Shown here one piece after another: positions 8,545 through 15,892 of a stretch of DNA of 64,000 nt. The stretch's first letter is position 1. Each line of letters begins with the position of its first letter. Origin of the DNA: Hyphomicrobiales bacterium (lineage in GTDB: Bacteria > Pseudomonadota > Alphaproteobacteria > Rhizobiales > Devosiaceae); assembly GCA_027487555.1 (NCBI GenBank), contig JAIYDI010000042.1:186001-250000 (forward strand), in the 5' to 3' direction. The position numbers and the translations under genes were made by a program. The notes under the pieces are model-generated. The model ran no database searches and had not been told where the DNA came from. It worked only from the letters and a program-made list of their open reading frames with translations.

Positions 8545-10110
8545 ATGACTGCTATTACGAGCAACAAGGACCGCGTCTACATCTTCGACACCACGCTGCG
8601 CGACGGCGAGCAGAGCCCCGGCGCGACGATGACGCTCGAGGAAAAGATCCAGGTCGCCGAGGCCCTCGACCAGATGGGCGTCGATATCATCGAGGCCGGC
8701 TTCCCCATCGCCTCGAACGGCGATTTCGAGGCCGTCGTCGCGGTCGCCAAGCAGGTGAAATCCGCCGTTGTTGCCGGCCTCGCCCGTGCCATCCCGGCCG
8801 ATATCGCCCGCGCCGGCGAAGCCGTCCGCCACGCCAAGCAGGGCCGCATCCACACTTTCGTCTCCACTTCGCCCATCCACCTGGCGCACCAGATGCGCAA
8901 GACCGAGGAGCAGGTGCTGGAGATCATCTCCACCACCGTCGCGCAGGCGCGCAACCTCATCGACAATGTCGAATGGTCCGCCATGGACGCCACGCGCACG
9001 CCGCTCGATTATCTGGCGCGCTGCGTCGAGGCGGCTATCAAGGCTGGTGCCACCACCATCAACCTGCCCGATACTGTCGGCTATGCCGTGCCCGAAGAGC
9101 ATGAGCGCATGTTCCGCTCCATCATCGAGCGCGTACCGGGCGCCGACAAGGTGATCTTCTCGGCGCATTGCCATGACGATCTGGGCCTCGCCGTCGCCAA
9201 CTCGCTGGCCGCGGTCCGCGGTGGCGCCCGCCAGGTCGAGTGCACCATCAACGGCCTCGGCGAACGCGCCGGCAATGCCGCGCTGGAAGAAGTGGTGATG
9301 GCGCTGCGCACCCGCGGCGACGCCATGCCCTACGACACTGAGGTCGATGCCACGCACCTGAGCCGCATCAGCAAGATCGTCTCGGCCGCGTCCAACTTCC
9401 CGGTGCAGTACAACAAGGCCATCATCGGCAAGAACGCCTTCGCGCATGAAAGCGGCATCCATCAGGATGGCATGCTGAAAAACGCCCAGACCTACGAAAT
9501 CATGACGCCGGCCTCGGTCGGCATCAAGGAAACCACGCTCGTCATGGGCAAGCATTCCGGCCGCGCCGCCTTCAAGGACAAGCTGAAGGAGCTTGGCTAC
9601 GATCTGGGCGAAAACGCCTTTCAGGAAGCCTTCCAGCGCTTCAAGGATCTGGCCGATCGCAAGAAGCATGTCTACGACGCCGATATCGTCGCCTTGGTCG
9701 ATGACGAAGCCGGTTCCGTCGACGATCGCATCAAGCTCGTCGATATGGAGGTCATCTCCAAGACCGGCGGCATCCACCGCTGCGACATCCGCCTCAGCAT
9801 CGATGGCAACGAGATCCATACCACCTATGACGGCACGGGCTCCGTCGACGCCATCTTCAACGCCATCAAGAAGGCCATCGGGCACGATCCGCACCTGGTT
9901 CTCTATGCGGTCGATGGCGTCACCGGCGGCACCGACGCGCAGGCCAGCGTGCATGTCCGGCTCGAAATGAACGGCCGGCTCGTCTCCGGCAATGCCGCCG
10001 AGCCCGATACGCTGGTCGCGTCCGCGCGCGCCTATCTCAATGCCTACAACCGCCTCATGATCGAACGCGGCGCAGCCGCGCAGGGCGCCACGGAGGCTGT
10101 CGCCAGCTGA
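8545..10110 (+). CDS. leuA: 2-isopropylmalate synthase
   Basis: 521 aa. The catalytic TIM barrel opens with [13 protein letters not shown] (about residue 14). It has the [14 protein letters not shown] metal-binding stretch and [14 protein letters not shown]. The C-terminal LeuA regulatory domain (about 395-500) is complete, so feedback inhibition by leucine is expected. It condenses acetyl-CoA with 2-oxoisovalerate, the committed step of leucine synthesis. The ATG at 8545 follows ACAGGAATATCGCC, nearly the same ribosome site as the upstream leader ORF. A strong terminator follows, so it is monocistronic. Confidence 0.96.
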   Translation: MTAITSNKDRVYIFDTTLRDGEQSPGATMTLEEKIQVAEALDQMGVDIIEAGFPIASNGDFEAVVAVAKQVKSAVVAGLARAIPADIARAGEAVRHAKQGRIHTFVSTSPIHLAHQMRKTEEQVLEIISTTVAQARNLIDNVEWSAMDATRTPLDYLARCVEAAIKAGATTINLPDTVGYAVPEEHERMFRSIIERVPGADKVIFSAHCHDDLGLAVANSLAAVRGGARQVECTINGLGERAGNAALEEVVMALRTRGDAMPYDTEVDATHLSRISKIVSAASNFPVQYNKAIIGKNAFAHESGIHQDGMLKNAQTYEIMTPASVGIKETTLVMGKHSGRAAFKDKLKELGYDLGENAFQEAFQRFKDLADRKKHVYDADIVALVDDEAGSVDDRIKLVDMEVISKTGGIHRCDIRLSIDGNEIHTTYDGTGSVDAIFNAIKKAIGHDPHLVLYAVDGVTGGTDAQASVHVRLEMNGRLVSGNAAEPDTLVASARAYLNAYNRLMIERGAAAQGATEAVAS

Positions 10111-10137
10111 AATTCTTCAGCAAAGGCAACGAGTTCG

Positions 10138-10164
10138 AAGGCGCCCCACGGGGCGCCTTTTTTG
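10138..10164 (+). terminator. Intrinsic terminator of leuA
   Basis: AAGGCGCCCC and GGGGCGCCTT form a 10-bp perfect stem around a 2-base loop, followed by a T tract. It lies 28 bases after the leuA stop. Confidence 0.93.
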
Positions 10165-10166
10165 TT

Positions 10167-10270
10167 TCACCGGAGCGCTTCCAGGAAAAGTTGCAGCACC
10201 TTTCCGGTTCGGAAGCGCGACCAAACAAGGACTCGGATCACTTGAGCGTTTCATTTGAACCGCGAAAAAC
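10167..10270. repeat. Intergenic repeat family D copy 1 (RIME-like)
   Basis: It shares the block GGAAGCGCGACCAAACAAGG and the following CGTTTCA...GAACCG stretch with 54155-54255 and 57783-57892. The terminal inverted repeat seen in the other two copies is degraded here. Repeats of this look are common between genes of rhizobia. Confidence 0.65.
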
Positions 10271-10282
10271 GAGGAGGAATTG

Positions 10283-10732
10283 ATGAGCATCGAATTGAAG
10301 GAAGTCACCACCGAAGTCGATTGGGAGGCGCTGCACACCTTGCGCGAAACCGTGCTGTTCACCGAGGCGCGGCATCCCGGCGTGGTCTACGATCCAGCCC
10401 ACCCCCACGATACCAACCCGGCCCATACCAAGCTGTTGCTGATCAAAGAAGGGGAGCCGGTCGGCTGCACCCGGCTCGATCCGCGCCCGGATGGTCTCGT
10501 GGTCGTACGGCTCGTCGCCATCGCCAATCACCTGCAGCGACAGGGCCTCGGCCGCGACCTCGAGCGCCTCGCGCTCGATCGCATCCGCGCCATGGGCAGT
10601 CCGAAAGCCGTCCTCAACGCCGCCGCCGATGCGGTTGGGTTCTACGAAAAATGCGGCTGGACGCGGGAGGACTGGGACCTCACCGATGGCGGCGCCGGCG
10701 CCACTTCGGTGCAGATGAGCAAGGCGGTGTGA
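10283..10732 (+). CDS. GNAT-family N-acetyltransferase
   Basis: 149 aa. The acetyl-CoA-binding motif A is seen as VRLVAIANHLQRQGLGRDL (about residues 75-93), and motif B as NAAADAVGFYEKCGWTRE. This is the ElaA/YjbJ-like simple GNAT form. The substrate is unknown. The ATG at 10283 follows GAGGA by 4 bases. The gene lies between two intergenic repeats, which suggests its own promoter. Confidence 0.87.
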   Translation: MSIELKEVTTEVDWEALHTLRETVLFTEARHPGVVYDPAHPHDTNPAHTKLLLIKEGEPVGCTRLDPRPDGLVVVRLVAIANHLQRQGLGRDLERLALDRIRAMGSPKAVLNAAADAVGFYEKCGWTREDWDLTDGGAGATSVQMSKAV

Positions 10733-10765
10733 GTTAGAGTCTGCGCCGAAGCCCGCAGTCGGCGC

Positions 10766-10985
10766 CCCTCTCCCGTTTACGGGGGAGGGTGGCGCATAGC
10801 GCCGGGTGGGGGAAGCCGCTTGCGCTAAACCTCTATCCGTCTTGCATAATTCAGCGCAAGGTGCACCCCTCACCCGCCCTTCGGGCGCCTTCATCGCCTT
10901 CGGTCGCGCCACTGGCGCCCCCAATCGCTACGCGACCGGCTCGAAGTCCCGTAAACGGGAGAGGGAAGAACGGACGCCACATCCC
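10766..10985. repeat. Intergenic palindromic repeat, family A copy 1
   Basis: The 311-base gap before the next gene has no ORF of its own. It contains a composite repeat also present at 55563-55707. It begins CCCGTTTACGGGGGAGGG, continues with GCGCCGGGTGGGG and GCCGCTTGCGCTAAACC, and has a return arm AATTCAGCGCAAGGTGCACC. TTGCGCT...AGCGCAA forms an inverted repeat. A reversed GTAAACGGGAGAGGG closes it, so the whole element can fold back. Confidence 0.75.
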
Positions 10986-11044
10986 CCTTTCCTCCGCCGC
11001 AATCCCGCGCCATATCTTGGGCTCGACCAAACGGGGCGCCGGCA

Positions 11045-12022
11045 ATGAAGCGTGAGATACGGGGCGCCCTCACGGCGCTTGCCCTTGTGGTGACCGCGCT
11101 GCTGGCCGTCGTCGCCGTGCAGCCCGGCCTGCCGCTCGAACAGCTCTTCGACTCGCTGCGCTTCCACGTCGCGGCCGCGCTGCTCGTGCTGGTCATCGCG
11201 CTCAGTCTCTTCGGCGGCCATCTGCGCGCCGGTATCTTCGGGCTCGTCCTCGCCGCGGCAATCGGGCAGGGCGCCCTGATTATTATTGACCAGCAGCAGG
11301 CCCGCGAGTTCGCCAGGGCCGGCACCACGCCACTGCTCAAGCTGGTCAGCTACAACACCCTGCAGGGCAACCGCCCGAACGGCAAGCGCATCGCCGATTG
11401 GCTGATCGCGTCGGGTGCCGATGTCATCTACCTGATGGAAGCGGGCCCGGTCACCGATGAAATGCCACGGCTGCGCAAGACCTATCCTTATACGGTCGGC
11501 TGCGAGGCCGGCCGCGAATGTTCGACCGCCATGTTGTCGAAAACCCCGCTCACCGAAATCGGCATTCACTCGCTCTCCTCGGTTTGGCCCAACCGGCTGA
11601 TCGTCGCCAAAACCACCATCAAGGGCACGGCGATCAATCTCGTCCAGGCCCATATGGTGAAGCCCTATTTCGATGATTTCGCCGAAGGTGAGGCTTGGGT
11701 GCTGGCCAATGGCATCAACAAGCTCGACGGTCCCGTGCTGCTCGCGGGCGATTTCAACGCTGCCGCCTGGTCCGCCAATATCGATAATCTGCGCAAGGCC
11801 GCCAGCCTCGTGCCGCCGCCCAACTATCCGGCCACCTGGCCCATCCGCCTCGGGCCGCTCGGCGTACCCATCGACAATGTCTTCACCCGCGCGCCGCTCG
11901 TCATCACCCAAATCGAGGCGATGGATGACGCAATGGGCTCCAACCATCGTGGCCTCGTCGCCGAGATCGGACTTGCGGCGGCGGCTTCACAGGCGGAGGC
12001 AGTCGGGTCTCCGTCCCCTTGA
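11045..12022 (+). CDS. Membrane-anchored endonuclease/exonuclease/phosphatase-family protein
   Basis: 325 aa. Three N-terminal hydrophobic helices (about residues 8-28, 38-56 and 60-80) anchor it in the inner membrane. The C-terminal domain is an EEP-fold phosphohydrolase: KLVSYNTLQGN, LAGDFNAAAWS (the catalytic GDFN) and GSNHRGLVAEI. It is similar to the YafD family. The nucleic acid or phosphoester substrate is unknown. Its stop lies 42 bases before the prophage end, so the insertion did not damage it. Confidence 0.88.
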   Translation: MKREIRGALTALALVVTALLAVVAVQPGLPLEQLFDSLRFHVAAALLVLVIALSLFGGHLRAGIFGLVLAAAIGQGALIIIDQQQAREFARAGTTPLLKLVSYNTLQGNRPNGKRIADWLIASGADVIYLMEAGPVTDEMPRLRKTYPYTVGCEAGRECSTAMLSKTPLTEIGIHSLSSVWPNRLIVAKTTIKGTAINLVQAHMVKPYFDDFAEGEAWVLANGINKLDGPVLLAGDFNAAAWSANIDNLRKAASLVPPPNYPATWPIRLGPLGVPIDNVFTRAPLVITQIEAMDDAMGSNHRGLVAEIGLAAAASQAEAVGSPSP

Positions 12023-12063
12023 CGGGGAGGGGGTGATGAGCCGCCACGCGAAGCTCCGGTGGA
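12009..12063. repeat. Left half of chromosomal repeat family B, split by the prophage
   Basis: It ends CGAAGCTCCGGTGGA at the prophage junction. Joined to 48250-48300 it rebuilds a repeat that matches the uninterrupted copy at 50466-50590 almost base for base (AAGCTCCGGTGGAGCTT, then GCGAAGAACGCCCGTCAGG). The insertion point is in the loop of the AAGCTC/GAGCTT hairpin. Confidence 0.88.
12059..12063. repeat. 5-bp target-site duplication GTGGA (R-end side)
   Basis: GTGGA directly precedes the first phage base and recurs exactly at 48245-48249 directly after the last phage base. Five bp is the duplication length made by Mu transposition. Confidence 0.9.
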
Positions 12064-12108
12064 TGTAGCGCGTCGCCGGGTTTTGCATTTTTCACGCCGG
12101 GTTTTAAC
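12064..12108 (+). other. Phage R end with two transposase-binding-site-like repeats
   Basis: R1 is CGCCGGGTTTTGCA (12074-12087), starting 11 bp from the terminus. R2 is CGCCGGGTTTTAAC (12095-12108), 21 bp further in, two helical turns. The L end has the same motif, inverted, at 48221-48234 (also starting 11 bp in) and 48105-48118. This matches the paired end-site layout of Mu attR and attL. Confidence 0.8.
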
Positions 12109-12171
12109 ATAGTGTGAGCGGCGCTTTCATGCCTCTCAACGCCCTTTCGACACCCTCTCGACACCCAGTCA

Positions 12172-12528
12172 TCACCGCACCCGCTGCAACGCAGCCATCT
12201 GCTCAGGTGTCGGGTCGAAGGGGACGATCGCATCCACCTTCGCCGCCCAGGTCAACGCCACGTCCAGCTCCTGGTCGGCGTTGCCCGCTAGCAGGTCCCA
12301 GGTGCCTGCACGGCGCCCCTTGCGCAGGATGCGGGCTCGAACATCCCCATCCGCGGTCATGACGATGCAGAGCTCGTCGACCAGGCCGTCGTGTGGTGCC
12401 TCTTCCCTGTTCTCGTAGACGAGCAGCCAGCCATCCTTCAAAGGCGCAAACCGATGCCCTCTCAGCATGCGCGCCGCCGTGTGCTCGGTCTGCCTGATCA
12501 TCGGGATGCTAAACGCTGCCTGGCTCAT
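12172..12528 (-). CDS. Orphan S24/LexA-like C-terminal domain protein
   Basis: 118 aa. DGWLLVYENREEAP, then CIVMTADGDVRARILRKG and a final WAAKVDAIVPFDPT resemble the C-terminal half of HTH-plus-S24 phage repressors in Hyphomicrobiales, but no HTH precedes it and no clear catalytic Ser/Lys pair is visible. The ATG at 12528 is chosen because AAAGGG lies 8 bases upstream; a longer 151-codon reading would overlap the recombinase promoter region. It is the gene nearest the R end and diverges from the tyrosine recombinase with about 100 bp between. It may be an accessory (moron) gene or a trimmed regulator. Confidence 0.6.
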   Translation of the reverse strand: MSQAAFSIPMIRQTEHTAARMLRGHRFAPLKDGWLLVYENREEAPHDGLVDELCIVMTADGDVRARILRKGRRAGTWDLLAGNADQELDVALTWAAKVDAIVPFDPTPEQMAALQRVR

Positions 12529-12629
12529 CACTTGACCCTTTGCCTTACCCTCACCACTATGAGCGAGCGCACCGCAGCCCTGCCAGGCCACGGTGCGCTC
12601 TAACCACGACGAACATGCAAGGTTCATTC

Positions 12630-13484
12630 ATGGCTGACGACGTCAGAGCATTTGGCGCGCGTACGCGCAATCACACTTTCACCAGTGCCGCAGAGAGCTA
12701 CATCGCCAACGGTGGAGAAGCTCGCTACCTGCCACCGATCATCGAATGGCTGGCCGATCGGCCACTCACCGAGATCGCTCCATTCGACATCAGGCAGATG
12801 GCCGAGCAGCTGCTGCCCGACGCAAAGAACAGCACCCGCAACCGGCAGGTCATCACCCCGGCAAGGGCTGTCCTCAGCCATGCCTATGACCGCGGCTGGG
12901 GGCCGCTCATGCGCATCCGTAACCTGAAGACCGAGCCCGTGAAGCGAAAGCCGATCGCGAATGCCCCCTGGATGTTCGCGTTCCTTCGGCAATGCGATAT
13001 CGACGGGCTGCCGCACCTCGGCGCTATCGTCCTGATGATGCATCAGACGGGCGCGCGTGTTTCGGAAGCCTGCAGGGTGCAGTGGGGAAACCTCGATCTG
13101 CCCAACCGCACCGTTGTGCTGGTTCGCACCAAGACGAGCCGCTTCGAGCAGCGCGCCCTCACCGATGAGCTCGTCGCTCGCATCGGAGCGCTCCCTCGTC
13201 TTCCTGGGCTGCCAGTGTTCCAGTACACGGCACGATGGTCGGTAAACTGCGCCGTCAAAAGGGTCTGCGAGCGCGCCGGCATCTCCTACAAGTCCTCTCA
13301 CACCCTTGGCCGGCATAGCTTCGCGAACAATGCGATGGCCTCGGGCGCGGACATCCCGACCGCCATGCAGGCTGGCGGATGGAAGTCGTCGAAGGTGTTC
13401 CTGGAGACCTATGTTCACGACGAGACGGCCGGGCGCCATGTGTCTGACCTATTCAATAAGATGAGGTTCGACGCGAGCCTCTAG
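12630..13484 (+). CDS. Tyrosine recombinase (phage integrase family)
   Basis: 284 aa. An N-terminal SAM-like core-binding region (about 15-105) is followed by a complete catalytic domain: Arg143 (TGARVSEAC), Lys168 (RTKTSR), His224-Arg228 (HTLGRHSF), Trp251 (GGWKSS) and nucleophile Tyr261 (ETYVH). The HTLGRH spacing has one residue more than the usual HxLRH, as in other alphaproteobacterial phage integrases. The ATG at 12630 has AAGG 7 bases upstream. It is the only rightward gene at the R end. The phage moves by its DDE transposase, so this enzyme should have another role, such as multimer resolution or cassette exchange. Confidence 0.9.
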   Translation: MADDVRAFGARTRNHTFTSAAESYIANGGEARYLPPIIEWLADRPLTEIAPFDIRQMAEQLLPDAKNSTRNRQVITPARAVLSHAYDRGWGPLMRIRNLKTEPVKRKPIANAPWMFAFLRQCDIDGLPHLGAIVLMMHQTGARVSEACRVQWGNLDLPNRTVVLVRTKTSRFEQRALTDELVARIGALPRLPGLPVFQYTARWSVNCAVKRVCERAGISYKSSHTLGRHSFANNAMASGADIPTAMQAGGWKSSKVFLETYVHDETAGRHVSDLFNKMRFDASL

Positions 13485-13494
13485 CCCTCAAGCA

Positions 13495-13520
13495 GATGGC
13501 CCGGATCGCTCCGGGCCATC
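13495..13520. terminator. Bidirectional hairpin between convergent genes
   Basis: GATGGCCCGGA (13495-13505) and TCCGGGCCATC (13510-13520) form an 11-bp perfect stem with a 4-base loop. It lies between the recombinase stop and the stop of the leftward 94-aa gene. The flanking T tract is weak. Confidence 0.75.
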
Positions 13521-13540
13521 GTCATTTCAGGGGATCGATC

Positions 13541-13825
13541 TCAGGCCGGGGACGCGCGGACGGCACCGAAAAAGTGCGACTTGCGGTCGATGCTGGAGAA
13601 GTGGTTCCGGCGTGCCTCCAGACGCCGGCGCAAGGTGGCAGCGCTGTCGCGAGCGGAGAGCTGTAGAGGCTGGCGAGCATTGGCGATGCGGTCGGCCGTG
13701 CCCACAGCCGCAAAGAACGATACGGCCAGCGACACCAGAGCGTCGATGATGCTCAGTATCTGGCGCCCGATCGCAGCGAAGCTGTCGACGAGCGCAATGA
13801 TCGGGATGAAGTAGTCGCGGTTCAT
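13541..13825 (-). CDS. Small amphipathic phage protein, unknown function
   Basis: 94 aa. Residues 7-42 are an Ile/Leu/Val/Ala-rich stretch that could be one membrane helix or an amphipathic helix; the rest is basic (Arg/Lys/Ser-rich). The ribosome site is near perfect (AGGAGGT ending 5 bases before the ATG), which argues that it is a real, well-expressed gene. It is the last gene of the leftward late transcript, in the position where transposable phages carry accessory genes. I do not recognise the family. Confidence 0.65.
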   Translation of the reverse strand: MNRDYFIPIIALVDSFAAIGRQILSIIDALVSLAVSFFAAVGTADRIANARQPLQLSARDSAATLRRRLEARRNHFSSIDRKSHFFGAVRASPA

Positions 13826-13881
13826 GGTTCACCTCCTGGGTTGCGGCCGCTGCTTTCCCGGCCTGGTCGCGCCCGCTAGGG

Positions 13882-14103
13882 CTATTTCGCCACCTGGGCG
13901 CGGACGGCTGCGTCCTTCGCCTCAAGCAGCTTCCGGAGCGCAACAGTGCGCTCGGGGTTGCGTGGGATAGTCCCAACGATTGCCCTCGCCAGGTCACCGA
14001 ACGGCCGGCTCACCTGCTTGAGATTTTCGGGCAGGTGCTCGTAGGCAAAGAACTGCAGGATGTGCTCCTGCGGGGCCTCAGCGATGGCTGGGTCGGTCTG
14101 CAT
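13882..14103 (-). CDS. Acb2/Tad1-like cyclic-nucleotide-sponge candidate
   Basis: 73 aa. HILQFFAYEHLPENL, then SRPFGDLA and the final helix NPERTVALRKLLEAKDAAVRA fit the small two-helix hairpin proteins annotated as Acb2/Tad1-domain in many phages. Characterised members bind signalling nucleotides and so block CBASS (Acb2) or Thoeris (Tad1) defence. GAAAGG lies about 8 bases before the ATG. It sits in the accessory block after the tail genes. Family membership rests on motif recall, and many such homologues have not been tested. Confidence 0.6.
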   Translation of the reverse strand: MQTDPAIAEAPQEHILQFFAYEHLPENLKQVSRPFGDLARAIVGTIPRNPERTVALRKLLEAKDAAVRAQVAK

Positions 14104-14134
14104 CGATAGTGCCTTTCGTGATTAGGGCGGGGGC

Positions 14135-14536
14135 TTAGAAGTCCATCGGCACGACGCTGAGCCCCATGGCCGCGCGACGCTGGCCGGTGAACGTGTATGG
14201 GCTTTCGTCGCTGTCATTGGCCCACAACTGCAAGGCTGCGAACGCGGCAAGCGCAGCGGCCTCGGACACCACGCCATCGACACCGTAGGTAATGGGGTCG
14301 CCGTTCACGTCGTTCTCGGGCAACGTCCCCGCCTTCGCCAGTGAGAACAGCGAGTAGTCCATCGGCGCGGCAGACGCGTTGTAGCTGTGCCAGTGCGTTG
14401 CAGGGCTCGAACTGGTTGCCGGGTTGTCGGTCGTCAGCTTTTCTCCGAACGTGTCGGCCCCCCAGCCATAGGCCACGAAGAAAGCATTGAGGTCGGCCTG
14501 ATGCGCGGTCGAAATGATCCCATAAATCTGGCTCAC
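14135..14536 (-). CDS. Phage protein downstream of tail fibre, unknown function
   Basis: 133 aa, starting at a GTG that overlaps the stop of the fibre gene (GTGA), with AGAGGA 8 bases upstream, so it is translationally coupled to the fibre. The sequence is acidic and aromatic, with no membrane helix. The position suggests a fibre-assembly chaperone or a second receptor-binding component; there is no motif to prove it. Confidence 0.7.
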   Translation of the reverse strand: MSQIYGIISTAHQADLNAFFVAYGWGADTFGEKLTTDNPATSSSPATHWHSYNASAAPMDYSLFSLAKAGTLPENDVNGDPITYGVDGVVSEAAALAAFAALQLWANDSDESPYTFTGQRRAAMGLSVVPMDF

Positions 14537-15834
14537 TGGTAGCTCCTCTGGAATTGGCTGAAGATCAGGTCGGCCTCGGAGGCCGTGATCTTTCGGTTGA
14601 TGGCGAGCGCGGCGTATTCCCGGCCGGTGATGAAGCCGCCCGGCGTCCCGGCATTGTTGTAGGCCCCGAGGGCAATCGGGCTTGTCGCACCGGAGGCCGA
14701 ACCGCTTGCCGCTCCGGTGTAGACCGGGGAGCCCTGCGCATAGAGATCGACTGTCGACGCGTCGGCGCTCATGATGAGCACGGCGTCTGTGCCACGCAGA
14801 TCGTTGCCGCCAAAGATGATGTTGGAGCCGTTGGCACCCCAGGCCCCGCCCGCCTTGCCGTTGGTGTCGAGGCCGAGATAGGCGCGGCGGTTGCCAGCAC
14901 TGTCGCCGCCACCCAGAGCCCACGTTAGCCCGCTCGTGATGCGCGCCGCCACGGCCAAAGTGCAAGCCGCGCCTGGGTTGAACGACGTTACCAGCCGGTC
15001 GTCGGTGCCGTCGAAACTCAGGTACGGCTTCGGGCTGTTTGCCTTCCAGAACGGGCGAAAACCGGTGTTGACGGACTGGAGGGCGTGGTTGCCGGCGATC
15101 AGCTTCTGCGACACCCCGGCGTAGAACCGGATCGTGATGTTGACGGCGCCAGCCGTGAAATAAAGCAACGGTGTCGAACGCACCTTGCCTGCGGTCGCCG
15201 ACGCCTGTTTGTAGACAACGCCAGTCCCCAAGGAGCCATCAAGCGGCATGTTGCTGCTTACTGTCAGGCTGATAAATGCGTTGGCCGCTGTTTCGTCGAC
15301 CAAAGCGCACTGCAGCTGAGTGACGTTTGCCGTCGTCCCTCCGACCGCCTTGGCTTGGGTAAAGTTGCGCCACAGTTGGCCCGGTGAAGCGACCGCGCGG
15401 GAAGCGCTGCCTATTGCACCGTTGAAGTCGAGAGACCCAGACCCTGTTGCTGTGCCAGATACCTGGTAATCGGCATAAGCGCCCGTCGCATCTGTTCCGG
15501 TGCCCACTTTGGAGACCGTAAGGCCAGCAACAGCGCCTCCACTTGCGCTCCAATTCGCGGGGCTCAGGCTATCGGCATAGCACTCTGCGGCTTGCGCAAT
15601 CTGCTGCGCCAGCGTTCGCTTTTGCCATTTGCTATCCTCAAGGGCCAGGCCGACCGGATCGGCATCATTGGCAACGTTGGTCGGTCCCGTCGACGCGGTG
15701 AACAACCGGGCCAGGTCGCCAAAACTGCCGAAAAGAAAACCATCCTCGCCGTTGGCAAACAGGCGATAGAGGTCGCTGCCGCCCTTGTTCGGGGTGTGCT
15801 GAATGCCGACACCAATGCCAATGCCTGAGACCAT
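14533..15834 (-). CDS. Tail fibre / receptor-binding protein with lectin-like C-terminus
   Basis: 433 aa. The C-terminal half (about 270-430) has the pattern of concanavalin/LamG folds: KPYLSFDGTDDRLVTSF, then alternating Gly/Ala-rich beta strands and the end motif of AALAINRKITASEADLI. The N-terminal part (1-30) is Gly-rich, and a beta-rich middle follows. Such proteins sit at the phage tail tip and bind host surface sugars. It lies directly after the other fibre gene. Receptor-binding genes of this type are usually the most variable in a phage. Confidence 0.72.
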   Translation of the reverse strand: MVSGIGIGVGIQHTPNKGGSDLYRLFANGEDGFLFGSFGDLARLFTASTGPTNVANDADPVGLALEDSKWQKRTLAQQIAQAAECYADSLSPANWSASGGAVAGLTVSKVGTGTDATGAYADYQVSGTATGSGSLDFNGAIGSASRAVASPGQLWRNFTQAKAVGGTTANVTQLQCALVDETAANAFISLTVSSNMPLDGSLGTGVVYKQASATAGKVRSTPLLYFTAGAVNITIRFYAGVSQKLIAGNHALQSVNTGFRPFWKANSPKPYLSFDGTDDRLVTSFNPGAACTLAVAARITSGLTWALGGGDSAGNRRAYLGLDTNGKAGGAWGANGSNIIFGGNDLRGTDAVLIMSADASTVDLYAQGSPVYTGAASGSASGATSPIALGAYNNAGTPGGFITGREYAALAINRKITASEADLIFSQFQRSYQ

Positions 15835-15892
15835 GCCCCGCAGGCTACGCGCGCGCGGGAGGCCTGGGCACCCGCGCGGCTAAGTGGGTGCC

